From: Streptomyces altiplanensis | GTDB lineage: Bacteria > Actinomycetota > Actinomycetes > Streptomycetales > Streptomycetaceae | Direction: 5' to 3' | DNA length: 35,004 nucleotides | Assembly: GCA_003719395.1 (NCBI GenBank) | Contig: RHMC01000072.1 | Span: 1 to 35,004 of the forward strand | Shown here: one piece after another, positions 1 to 7,399 of the stretch | Numbering within the stretch: position 1 is the first letter of the stretch | Layout: the number at the start of each line of letters is the position of its first letter | Notes under the pieces: generated by a model | Databases searched by the model: none | What the model was told of the DNA's origin: nothing | What the model saw: only the letters and a program-made list of their open reading frames with translations | Translations under genes and position numbers: made by a program

Positions 1-329
1 CGGCCCCGGCTGGGCGCGCCCGGCCCCGGCTGCTGCGGAAACCCGTAACCACCCTGCGCGTACGGCTGTGCCGGCGCGGGGGCCTGGGGCGCGGGCAGTC
101 CCTGCTGCGCGGGACCGCCCGTCGGCCCCAGCGGCGGCCCGGTCGGCGGCGGCGGAGACACCTGTCCGGCGCCCCCCTGCCCGCCCTGCGCGGAACCACC
201 CCGCGCGCTCTGGTCGTACCAGGCAGGAGGCTCGTAGACGATTTCGAACTCGCCGGTGAGATCCAGCTCGCGGTCGTCCCCGTCCGAGGACTGGCCGCCG
301 CCGTCGTACTCGGACCGATCCCTGTTCAC
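1..329 (-). CDS. N-terminus of a Pro/Gln-rich type VII locus protein (partial)
   Basis: Only the first ~109 codons are in the window; the gene runs off the left edge. It starts with GTG at 329, with AGGAGG seven bases upstream, which settles the start. The protein opens with an acidic segment (MNRDRSEYDGGG, then DLTGEFEIVYEPPAWYD) and becomes a low-complexity Pro/Gly/Gln-rich stretch. It is the last visible gene of the minus-strand set after eccE and the 279-aa gene, 205 bases downstream of the latter. Streptomyces type VII loci often carry a protein with a long Pro-rich N-terminus followed by a ParA/MinD-like ATPase domain, and this may be that gene, but the ATPase part is not visible, so the identity is inference. 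Confidence 0.75.
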   Translation of the reverse strand, partial: MNRDRSEYDGGGQSSDGDDRELDLTGEFEIVYEPPAWYDQSARGGSAQGGQGGAGQVSPPPPTGPPLGPTGGPAQQGLPAPQAPAPAQPYAQGGYGFPQQPGPGAPSRG

Positions 330-534
330 TGCTTTGCCTCCTGGTCAGCCACTGCTGCTGAGTGCGTCGTCGCGGTCGGGCGGATGGGGTGGCGCGTCCT
401 ACGCCGCTGCGACGTTCACCGCATCACCAGAACACTAATCTTTCGCCCCACGGTACGGAAAAGCGCCCTTGCGTGCGGACCGGCTCCGCTGCTCCTCCGG
501 CGACCGCGCCCGGCCGACGCCCAGACGGCGGCAC

Positions 535-1374
535 TCAGTCCAGGCGGCGGGCCATGCCGAGCAGACCCGTCTCCGCGTCCGTGGGCTCGGTCATGACGTA
601 CTTGCGATGCTTGCGCGTGCACCACAGGGTGACGTTGTCGGAGAGGGTCGGCAGCATCTCCAGATGCTCGGCCGGGACGCCCAGGGTCTCCCGTACGACC
701 TCGGTCTCCTGGGGCGAGATGCGCTGGATCCCGACCAGCTGCGCCTGCATCAGCCAGCGCGGCGCGTGCTCGCCGACGAAGGGCAGCACGGTCACCACGG
801 CCTGCCACGGCAGGGACGTCACACGCCCACGCGGCGGACGTACGCCGCAGTCGCGGATCAGCACCACCGGGCTGGAGACCGACGGCCCCTGCGCGGGAAC
901 CCGTCCCACCGGGTAGACCGTCATGCACTGCTGACCACCGCCCGCCGCCTGGGCCAGCTGCTGCCAGGCCTGCGGGCGGCCGGTTTCGACGCCCACGCGC
1001 GCGCCCGTCGCGGCGGCGCGCAGCGCCAGCACCTGGGCCAGCCACAGGCCGCCCACCACGACGACGTCGAAGGGGGTGGGGCGGGCCAGGCCGAGCACCG
1101 CCGGCTGGGACTCCGGGTCGGTGCCGATGATCACGCCGTCGTCGCCGATCGGCACGCTGATCGCCGCGATCTCCTCGGCGGTGACGACATGACGGTTGCG
1201 GCGCGGTCCGCGCAGCCCGAATCCCGGGCTGAAGATGCGCCGTTGCTGCTGGGGCGCGTCCGGACGGACGATCGGGATCAGACCCGTGTCGGTGGGCGAG
1301 GCCACGTGCGCGGGGGTGCGGGCGGGTTCCTGGCCCCGCTGCCCCGGGTTCATGGTCGGTGTGGGGTAGGACAT
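535..1374 (-). CDS. Conserved 279-aa protein of the type VII secretion locus
   Basis: ATG at 1374 shares one base with the eccE stop (TGATG), so the two genes are translationally coupled; this chooses the start over a longer upstream reading of the same frame. The first ~60 residues are polar and Pro-rich (MSYPTPTMNPGQRGQ). The rest is a mixed globular region with a hydrophobic strand (FDVVVVGGLWLAQVLALR, ~residues 100-117) and a C-terminal WCTRKHRKYVM segment. No signal peptide or convincing transmembrane helix is seen. I recognise no catalytic motif. Its place between eccE and the Pro-rich gene suggests a cytosolic or membrane-associated accessory of the secretion machine; the function is unknown. 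Confidence 0.85.
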   Translation of the reverse strand: MSYPTPTMNPGQRGQEPARTPAHVASPTDTGLIPIVRPDAPQQQRRIFSPGFGLRGPRRNRHVVTAEEIAAISVPIGDDGVIIGTDPESQPAVLGLARPTPFDVVVVGGLWLAQVLALRAAATGARVGVETGRPQAWQQLAQAAGGGQQCMTVYPVGRVPAQGPSVSSPVVLIRDCGVRPPRGRVTSLPWQAVVTVLPFVGEHAPRWLMQAQLVGIQRISPQETEVVRETLGVPAEHLEMLPTLSDNVTLWCTRKHRKYVMTEPTDAETGLLGMARRLD

Positions 1375-2786
1375 CAGGAGGTACCTCCGAGAGGCAGGGT
1401 GGCGAGAGCTCCGGGGACCTGTTCCCGGTCCAGGCGCACCAGGCCGACCTTGGACGCGCTCGCGGCACGCTCCAGATCCCGCCGGACCTGGCCCAGTTCG
1501 TTCTCGCCGCGGCCGGTGATGCGCACGTGCCCGGTGACGGAGACGCCCCGGTTGCCGGCCTTGCTCAGCGTCATGCTGAACGTCGTCGCGAGCACGGGCA
1601 GCGAGGTGAACTGCGTGATCAGCTGCGGCAGTGCGACACCGCCGTCCCCCAACTGCGGCCAGCGGGAGATCCAGTACGTCGAGTGCCACCGGTCGTCGAC
1701 CCGCCAGCTCCGCACCGACTCGACCGTACGCCGCTGAGCGGGCCGGCCGTCCTGGCCGTGCTGCGCGTTGGCCCGCGGGTTGAGGCAGCTGGAGGTCGCG
1801 AGCGCCTGCACGAGCTCGTTCTCGTCGAGGATGGTCGCCTCGAAGCCCGCCCCGGCCAGCCGGCTCGCCAGCTGGTCCGCCACCCGCAGCAGCGCGCGCT
1901 GGGCACCGGCAACGCCGTCTCCGCGCGCCTCCACCGCCTCGGGGCACAGTTCGGGGTCGAGCTTGAGGGCGACCCAGGTGAGCCGGAGCGCGGGGGACCC
2001 GGCATGGGCCTGGAGGGGCCCGTACGACCGTGCGGCGATGGACTGCGGGGGCAGGTGCGGCGCGGGCGCCGGCTGGGTGTGCTGCACCACCTGTGCGGAG
2101 GCGAGCCGGATGCCGTCGACCTCCAGGGCGTCCTGGATCAGCTGGAGCGGCAGTTGCCGCCCGGCGAAACCGGGGCGCAGCGGCTCGTCGCCCGGCTGCA
2201 CGAAGAGCACCGCGGTCAGGAACGAACCGTCGCCGATCATGCCGATCGAGCGGTCGTCACGGGAGACGAAGGTGTACGTCCGCAGGGCGGAGTCGCACTC
2301 CACGGTGGGGGCCAGCAGCGGGTCCGTACCGGGCGGCACGGGCAGTTTGGCCTCGCGCCGGCGGCGTTTGAGGGCGCGGGTCGTCTCGTACCACTCGGGC
2401 AGCGGCCGGTGGTGCCGGCGCACGATCGCCAGAAGCAGCAGCAGCGCGGCCACGGCGCCGGCCGGGGCGAGCAGCCAGCGCTCGGACGTGACCCAGGCGA
2501 CCAGCATGACGGCCACCGCGAGCTCCACCAGGATGAGTTGCTGCAGCCGCAGCGGACCCATGCCGCCGGGGTGGGGCAGCGTACGCGGCGCCGCGGTGGT
2601 GGAGGCGGTGGAGGGAGCCGGGGACGGCGCGGCTCTGCGGCCACGGCCCGGTTGCTGCTGTGCGCGCGTCCGCGCCGAAGTGCCCTCGTAGCGCTGGTCA
2701 TCCCCCGGGAGATCCCTTTCGCGAAGTGGTGGCCCTCGTCGGTGGAGATCGCCGGTGGAGATCTCAGCGACGGGGCCAGGGGCCAC
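1374..2786 (-). CDS. eccE: Type VII secretion membrane protein EccE
   Basis: EccE is a peripheral subunit of the ESX/type VII core complex in the inner membrane. The 470-aa product has a polar ~75-residue N-terminus, two adjacent transmembrane helices (~83-99 and ~103-122) and a long C-terminal soluble domain with the RPLPEWYE motif just after the second helix; this layout matches actinobacterial EccE. The GTG start at 2786 has only a weak ribosome site. ATG at 2561 (Met76), just before the first helix, is a plausible alternative and would give a product nearer to mycobacterial EccE in shape. It is divergent from eccB with a ~226-base shared upstream region, and coupled to the downstream 279-aa gene by a one-base overlap. 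Confidence 0.88.
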   Translation of the reverse strand: MAPGPVAEISTGDLHRRGPPLRERDLPGDDQRYEGTSARTRAQQQPGRGRRAAPSPAPSTASTTAAPRTLPHPGGMGPLRLQQLILVELAVAVMLVAWVTSERWLLAPAGAVAALLLLLAIVRRHHRPLPEWYETTRALKRRRREAKLPVPPGTDPLLAPTVECDSALRTYTFVSRDDRSIGMIGDGSFLTAVLFVQPGDEPLRPGFAGRQLPLQLIQDALEVDGIRLASAQVVQHTQPAPAPHLPPQSIAARSYGPLQAHAGSPALRLTWVALKLDPELCPEAVEARGDGVAGAQRALLRVADQLASRLAGAGFEATILDENELVQALATSSCLNPRANAQHGQDGRPAQRRTVESVRSWRVDDRWHSTYWISRWPQLGDGGVALPQLITQFTSLPVLATTFSMTLSKAGNRGVSVTGHVRITGRGENELGQVRRDLERAASASKVGLVRLDREQVPGALATLPLGGTS

Positions 2787-3012
2787 AATTGCCCACGTCA
2801 GTTGTGCGAGTGGTCACGGTACCCGCTGATGAACACGGGGCGACACAGGTGCCGGGCTACGAGCACGACACGGGGCTGTGAAGATGCGGCGGGGACCCCA
2901 CACCTGGTGGATCACGGTCGCGCGGCGCAGTGCATAGTGGTTCCCCTGCCCAGCTGAAGCAGCCTTACGCACGATCCTTCTTCACGCACGACCACACGGG
3001 AGAGCCAGGACC
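2787..3012. promoter_or_regulatory. Divergent eccE/eccB promoter region
   Basis: This gene-free gap separates the divergent eccE and eccB genes, so it must hold at least one promoter for each strand unless eccB is read from farther away. I could not assign convincing -35/-10 pairs by eye. A GGGAGAG element at 2999-3005, seven bases before the eccB ATG, is its likely ribosome site. Confidence 0.5.
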
Positions 3013-4605
3013 ATGGCAACGCGTCGGGATGAGCTCGCCGCCTATACGTTCGCTCGCAAGCGCACCGTCGCAGCGTTCCTGGCACCATCGCCCGGGGGAT
3101 CGGACGAAGGCGCACCGCGTCCGGTCCGTACCGTGATGCCCAGCCTGGCGGTGGGCGTGGTGCTGGTGGTGGGCTTCATCGCCTGGGGTGTGCTCAAGCC
3201 GTCGGCACCCAAAGGCTGGGACACCGCCGGCGAACACATCATCGTCGACAGCGACTCCACGACGCGTTACGTCGTGATCAAGGACAAGGGCCCGAACGGC
3301 ACGGAAGTGCCGACGCTGCATCCCGTCCTCAACTACGCCTCCGCCAAGCTCCTTCTCGACAAGGGCAAGGGCAGCGTCATCGAGGTCCCCGGCAAGGACA
3401 TCGACAAGAGCGGTATCCCGCACGGCGCGACGCTCGGCATCCCGTACGCCCCCGACCGGCTGCCCACCAAGGACGACGCCGAGAAGGCGAAGACCTGGGC
3501 GGTCTGCGAGCGCCCCGCCCCCGGCTCGAACACCTCCATCGACCGCGCCGTCTTCGTCCTCGACGGCGACGACGCGAAGTCGGTCAAGAACGCGGGGAAG
3601 GTCGACGCGCGCGAGGCGCTGTACGTCGTCGACGCCAGGACCAAGGTCGAGTACCTGGTCGACGGCCAGGGCAACGCCTTCCAACTGGGCGGCACACCGC
3701 GCCTCGACGACACCACGATGGAGCAGCTGCGCGCCGCAGTCATCGGCACGACGGCCGAACCGCAGCCGGTGAGCACGGAGTGGCTGCAGACCCTCAACCC
3801 GGGCGGCGTCATCACGTTCCCGACGGTGCCGTCCCTCGGAACGCCGACCGCGGTCGAAGGGCTTCCCGCCGAGGCGGGGACGGTGGGCCGGGTGCTCAAG
3901 GCGCAGGACGCCCAGGGCGATCAGTACTACGTCGTGCTGAAGGACCGGGTCGCCGCGATCACGCCGTTCGTCGCCGACCTGCTCAAGCGCTCGCCGTCCG
4001 CGAAGCAGGCGTACGGAACCGACGAGATCGCCGACATCAAGGCCGACACCCCCGACATCATCGACGCCAACGGCGGCCCGGCGGACAACTTCTACGCGGA
4101 CAGGGGCTGGCCGCAGACCGTCCCGCGGCAGGCCAACTCCGTCTCCGCGACGACGGCGGCCGGCGTGGCCAACACCACCTCCTGCAGCGTCTACAGCGGC
4201 ACCGTCGGCGCGGACAAGAAGCCGAAGCTCGCGGCCTGGGCCGGGACGACGTACCCCAAGAAGGTCATCGCCGATTCGCTGAACGCCTACGTCTCCTCCG
4301 GTTCGGGGCTGCTCTTCCAGGAGGTCACGGGCTCGGTGCAGGGCGGCGGCGCGACGTACCTGCTGACCGACACGGGCCTGCGCTACTCGCTGCCGACGAA
4401 CAACGACAGCGCCGCGGACAAGAGCGGCGAGGCCTCCTCGTCCTCCTCGGCGCAGGGCGGAGCGAGCGAGACGGACAAGGCGCGAACCCGCCTGGGATAC
4501 GAGAAGGTGTCCAACCCCGCGGTCGTCCCGCAGGCGTGGGCGAAGTTCATTCCGAAGGGCCCCACGCTGGACACCGGCAGCGCCGCGCAGCCGCAGAGCC
4601 AGTGA
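3013..4605 (+). CDS. eccB: Type VII secretion core protein EccB
   Basis: EccB is a single-pass core subunit of the ESX membrane complex with a large extracytoplasmic domain. The 530-aa product has the family's opening (MATRRDELAAYTFARKR), a short cytosolic segment, one transmembrane helix (~41-62) and a ~460-residue outer domain. Two cysteines, C165 (in WAVCERP) and C391 (in TTSCSVY), fit the conserved EccB disulfide. The sequence ends in a Ser-rich tail followed by a charged segment. The ATG at 3013 is preceded by GGGAGAG. Length and architecture agree with intact EccB. It is followed after ~205 bases by the WXG100 pair, which probably has its own promoter. Confidence 0.95.
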   Translation: MATRRDELAAYTFARKRTVAAFLAPSPGGSDEGAPRPVRTVMPSLAVGVVLVVGFIAWGVLKPSAPKGWDTAGEHIIVDSDSTTRYVVIKDKGPNGTEVPTLHPVLNYASAKLLLDKGKGSVIEVPGKDIDKSGIPHGATLGIPYAPDRLPTKDDAEKAKTWAVCERPAPGSNTSIDRAVFVLDGDDAKSVKNAGKVDAREALYVVDARTKVEYLVDGQGNAFQLGGTPRLDDTTMEQLRAAVIGTTAEPQPVSTEWLQTLNPGGVITFPTVPSLGTPTAVEGLPAEAGTVGRVLKAQDAQGDQYYVVLKDRVAAITPFVADLLKRSPSAKQAYGTDEIADIKADTPDIIDANGGPADNFYADRGWPQTVPRQANSVSATTAAGVANTTSCSVYSGTVGADKKPKLAAWAGTTYPKKVIADSLNAYVSSGSGLLFQEVTGSVQGGGATYLLTDTGLRYSLPTNNDSAADKSGEASSSSSAQGGASETDKARTRLGYEKVSNPAVVPQAWAKFIPKGPTLDTGSAAQPQSQ

Positions 4606-4810
4606 GGCCAACAGACGGGCGTGCGGCTCGACTTGGCCGTCCTGATCACAGAGTTGCCGCACGCATGTGTGAAGTCTGTAACTGATGGTCGCCGCATATG
4701 GATGTGCGACAGACGGACGATAGAGTGCTTGCAGTGCTCACTGATATGACGCTTATCCGGGGAGTGGTACAGGCTTCCCGGACCATCAACGACATGGGGG
4801 AAGGTTCACC

Positions 4811-5122
4811 ATGGCCGGGCAGTTTCGGGTAACAGAAGATGAGCTGACCAGGCTCTCGAGCCAGATCACCACGGTGAATGGTCAGATCCAGGGCGAAATC
4901 CGCCGCCTCGGCGGAGTGATCGACCAGGTTGCGGGCGGCTGGCAGGGCCAGGCGGCCAAGTCCTACCACGAGCTCCAGAACCGGTGGAACGAGGAGGCCA
5001 AGAACATGAGCGCCATCCTCGAGGGCATCAAGGAAGCCGTCGACTCCACGCGGAGCAACTACACCGCTTCGGAAGAGCAGCAGAACGCCGAAGTGAGCAA
5101 GATCATGTCCGACTTCGGCTGA
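4811..5122 (+). CDS. WXG100 protein, Esx-type secreted partner 1
   Basis: WXG100 proteins are ~100-residue helical hairpins secreted as dimers by type VII systems. This 103-aa protein has the WXG motif as WQG (~residues 42-44) in the turn between two amphipathic helices, and a C-terminal YxxxE signal (YTASE). The start has GGGGAAGG six bases upstream. It lies 47 bases before a second WXG100 gene and the two probably form the EsxA/EsxB-like heterodimer. In Streptomyces coelicolor the esxBA pair is reported to affect sporulation. Which member matches which name is not decided here. Confidence 0.95.
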   Translation: MAGQFRVTEDELTRLSSQITTVNGQIQGEIRRLGGVIDQVAGGWQGQAAKSYHELQNRWNEEAKNMSAILEGIKEAVDSTRSNYTASEEQQNAEVSKIMSDFG

Positions 5123-5169
5123 TCAACTCCCTCCGACTTACTGCAACTTCTTCCTGAAAGGGAGCGACG

Positions 5170-5454
5170 ATGTCGATTCTCGTCAATTACGCCACCATCA
5201 CCAACGCGTCCACGGACGTGCGCAACACCGCCAACCGCATCAAGCAGCAGCTCGACGACGTAGAGGCCGCGGTCAAGCGCGTCGCCACCACCTGGGAAGG
5301 TGAGGCGCAGGAGGGTTACCAGCGCAAGCAGCGCGAGTGGGACCAGACCGCTGCGGCCCTCCACTCGACCCTGATGAAGATCTCCGCGGCGCTGCAGAGC
5401 TCGGCCGAGAACTACCAGGCCACGGAGAAGAGCAACGCCAACACCTGGAGCTGA
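5170..5454 (+). CDS. WXG100 protein, Esx-type secreted partner 2
   Basis: This 94-aa partner of the upstream WXG100 protein carries the motif as WEG (~residues 42-44) and ends with a YxxxE element (YQATE). Its two helices are Ala- and charge-rich, as is usual for the family. GAAAGGGAG lies just upstream of the ATG. It is followed by a 196-base gap with a strong hairpin before mycosin 1, so esx and mycosin transcript levels may be set separately. Confidence 0.95.
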   Translation: MSILVNYATITNASTDVRNTANRIKQQLDDVEAAVKRVATTWEGEAQEGYQRKQREWDQTAAALHSTLMKISAALQSSAENYQATEKSNANTWS

Positions 5455-5579
5455 TCCGCGCTCGAGGTGAGACGAGATGGGCCGGCCCGGCCGATGCCGC
5501 CATGGTGTCCGCTGGGCCGACCCACTTCCCGGTGCCGCTGAAGAAGGCCCCGGAAGCACCACTGTCAACACAACGAAAA

Positions 5580-5627
5580 CTTCCACCAGAGCCGCGGCTA
5601 CAGCTGCGACTACAGCTCCGGTGGAAG
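5580..5627 (+). promoter_or_regulatory. Hairpin between the second WXG100 gene and mycosin 1
   Basis: CTTCCACCAGAG (5580-5591) pairs with CTCCGGTGGAAG (5616-5627), 11 of 12 positions, around a 24-base loop that contains a repeated CTACAGCT. There is no U-tract. It ends 23 bases before the mycosin ATG. It could act as an attenuator, an RNA-processing or stability element protecting the esx message, or a partial terminator. Confidence 0.5.
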
Positions 5628-5650
5628 CAAAAAGCCTGGGGAGCCTGATC

Positions 5651-6931
5651 ATGGGGGTCCTGACACCCCGTCCGCGTACGCGCACGAGTGGAACCCGCGC
5701 ACTGCAGCGGGTCTTTGGCGTACTGGCGGTCACCGGGGCCTGTCTGGCATCCGCCCCGCCGGCACTCGCCACCGGCCCGGCCCCCACCCGCCTCGCAGAC
5801 GCCGACAACCCGACATTCGGGCTGTCCTCCAGCTCCGAGTGCGTCTTCGGCGGCGACATCATCAAGTCCACGCCGTGGTCGCTCCAGCGCGTACTCCTGG
5901 ACCAGTTGCGCGAGCAGGCGACGGGCAAGGGCGTGACGGTCGCCGTGATCGACACCGGCGTCGACGACAAGAACCCCCAGCTGCGCGGTGCGATGGCGGC
6001 CGGCGGCAAGGACTACGTCGGCAAGTCGGGCGACGGCGCCGAGGACATCGAGGGCCACGGCACCCGGGTCGCGGGCATCATCGCGGCCCGCGAGATCCCG
6101 GGCACCGGCTTCGCGGGCATCGCGCCGGAAGCCAAGATCCTGTCGCTGCGCTACACCGGCGCAGAGGAGAAACAGGGAAACTCGAGGACGATGTCCGCCG
6201 CGATCCGCGACGCGGTCGCCAAGGGTGCGGAGATCATCAACATCTCCTCGGACACCGCGAACAAGCAGGACAACACGGAGCTGCGAAACGCCGTGGCGGC
6301 GGCCGTGGAGGCCGACGCCCTGATCGTCGCGGCCTCCGGCAACGACGGCGCCGACGGCAAGTCCGCCAACACGTACCCGGCGTCGTACCCGGGCGTCCTG
6401 GCGGTGGCGGCCTCGGACCGCAACGACGAACGCGCCTTCTTCTCGCAGGCGGGCGACTTCGTGGACATCGCGGCCCCCGGCGTCAGCATGGTCTCGACCG
6501 TCCCGAAGGGCGGCCAGTGCACGGCGGACGGCACGAGCTTCGCGGCCCCGTACGTCGCGGGCGTGGCGGCACTGCTGAAGGAAAAGCACCCGAGGTGGTC
6601 CGCGGCCCAACTCGCTGCCCGCATCCAGGAAACAGCCCAACGCCCGGGCCGCGGCCCGAACCGCTACCTGGGCTGGGGCGTAGTGGACCCGGTGGCCGCC
6701 CTCTCGGACGACTCCACCCCGGGCACCCGCCCGCAACCGGACCCACCGGTCAAGGCGGGCGCGGGCGAGGTCATTCCCATGGCGGTGACGATGGGCGAGA
6801 CGGAGGCGGAGCAGGAGCGCCGGGTCGCGATGTACGTGGTGGGCACGGGCCTGTTGCTGGTGCTCGTGGCGAGTGGCAGCGGCGTAGCGGTACGGGACTG
6901 GCGGAACAAGCGCGCCAGGCAGTTGGGGTAG
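5651..6931 (+). CDS. mycP: Mycosin 1, membrane-anchored subtilisin-type protease of the ESX core
   Basis: Mycosins are S8 serine proteases needed for ESX function and anchored on the outer face of the membrane. The 426-aa product has a Sec signal peptide (cleavage near Ala40), a protease domain with Asp101 (VIDTGVD), His136 (EGHGT), oxyanion Asn231 (SGND) and Ser296 (DGTSFAAP), a Pro-rich linker and one C-terminal transmembrane helix (~393-415). Cys64 and Cys290 could form the disulfide seen in MycP proteins. ATG at 5651 with GGGGAG eight bases upstream is preferred to the in-frame start at 5477, since it gives a proper signal peptide. Its position after the WXG100 pair is typical of the core locus. 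Confidence 0.95.
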   Translation: MGVLTPRPRTRTSGTRALQRVFGVLAVTGACLASAPPALATGPAPTRLADADNPTFGLSSSSECVFGGDIIKSTPWSLQRVLLDQLREQATGKGVTVAVIDTGVDDKNPQLRGAMAAGGKDYVGKSGDGAEDIEGHGTRVAGIIAAREIPGTGFAGIAPEAKILSLRYTGAEEKQGNSRTMSAAIRDAVAKGAEIINISSDTANKQDNTELRNAVAAAVEADALIVAASGNDGADGKSANTYPASYPGVLAVAASDRNDERAFFSQAGDFVDIAAPGVSMVSTVPKGGQCTADGTSFAAPYVAGVAALLKEKHPRWSAAQLAARIQETAQRPGRGPNRYLGWGVVDPVAALSDDSTPGTRPQPDPPVKAGAGEVIPMAVTMGETEAEQERRVAMYVVGTGLLLVLVASGSGVAVRDWRNKRARQLG

Positions 6932-7007
6932 TGCGGCGACGTATTTACGTTGTGCAAACGGGTGTGGGCGCTGAAAACTTTGGAAAACAGGGGAGAGGAC
7001 ACGGGGT

Positions 7008-7361
7008 ATGAGCGACGGAATGCGGGTGGATCTGAGTGCACTCGATGAAGTGATCAAGAAGCTCTGGACGCTGCTGGACGACATGGACAAGGCGGGGGAG
7101 ACGTCGCGGTACCGGACGGACATTCCGATGACCGCGTTCGGGAACACAGACAAGTTCCTGGAGGCGGCCGATCTCTTCGACGCTCACAAGGAGACGAAGG
7201 GTGACCTTGAGGCTGCGATCAAGGGGCTGCACGGACTGATCGACCAGTTCGGAAAGAGCACCTCCAAGGTCAAGGACAAGTACACCGAGCAGGAGTACGC
7301 GAACAAGAATCAAATGGGTGGCGGCGCCGGGGGCTCGAACGGCAAGTGGGACAAGAAGTAG
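7008..7361 (+). CDS. 117-aa helical type VII substrate-like protein
   Basis: The protein is short, mostly helical and charged, with no signal peptide or membrane segment. Near its C-terminus it carries KYTEQE, a YxxxE type VII export-signal pattern, followed by a Gly/Asn-rich tail. No clear WXG is present, so it is WXG100-like by size and signal only. It stands 76 bases after mycosin 1 and 38 bases before the 491-aa WXG100 protein; it may be the partner or chaperone of that protein, as small helical proteins usually are in such pairs. GGGGAGAGGAC lies upstream of the ATG. Confidence 0.8.
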   Translation: MSDGMRVDLSALDEVIKKLWTLLDDMDKAGETSRYRTDIPMTAFGNTDKFLEAADLFDAHKETKGDLEAAIKGLHGLIDQFGKSTSKVKDKYTEQEYANKNQMGGGAGGSNGKWDKK

Positions 7362-7399
7362 TCCGATCGAGAATCACCTACTGAGAGGAAGTGTTCAAA

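Noticed and set aside
469..2957. Long plus-strand frames at 469-1737 and 1359-2957
   Set aside because: They are antisense to the 279-aa and EccE genes, have no motifs, and arise from GC-rich third positions.
4606..4638. GGCCAA/TTGGCC hairpin after eccB as a terminator
   Set aside because: A six-base stem with a 21-base loop is too weak to call.
2965..4662. 565-aa minus-strand frame
   Set aside because: Shadow of eccB; Arg/Gly-rich low-quality composition and no ribosome site.
5477..5650. Upstream extension of mycosin 1 from the in-frame start at 5477
   Set aside because: It would bury the signal peptide. ATG 5651 has a good ribosome site, and the hairpin at 5580-5627 fits untranslated RNA.
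5273..7153. 626-aa minus-strand frame
   Set aside because: Antisense of mycosin 1 and its flanks; no recognisable domain.
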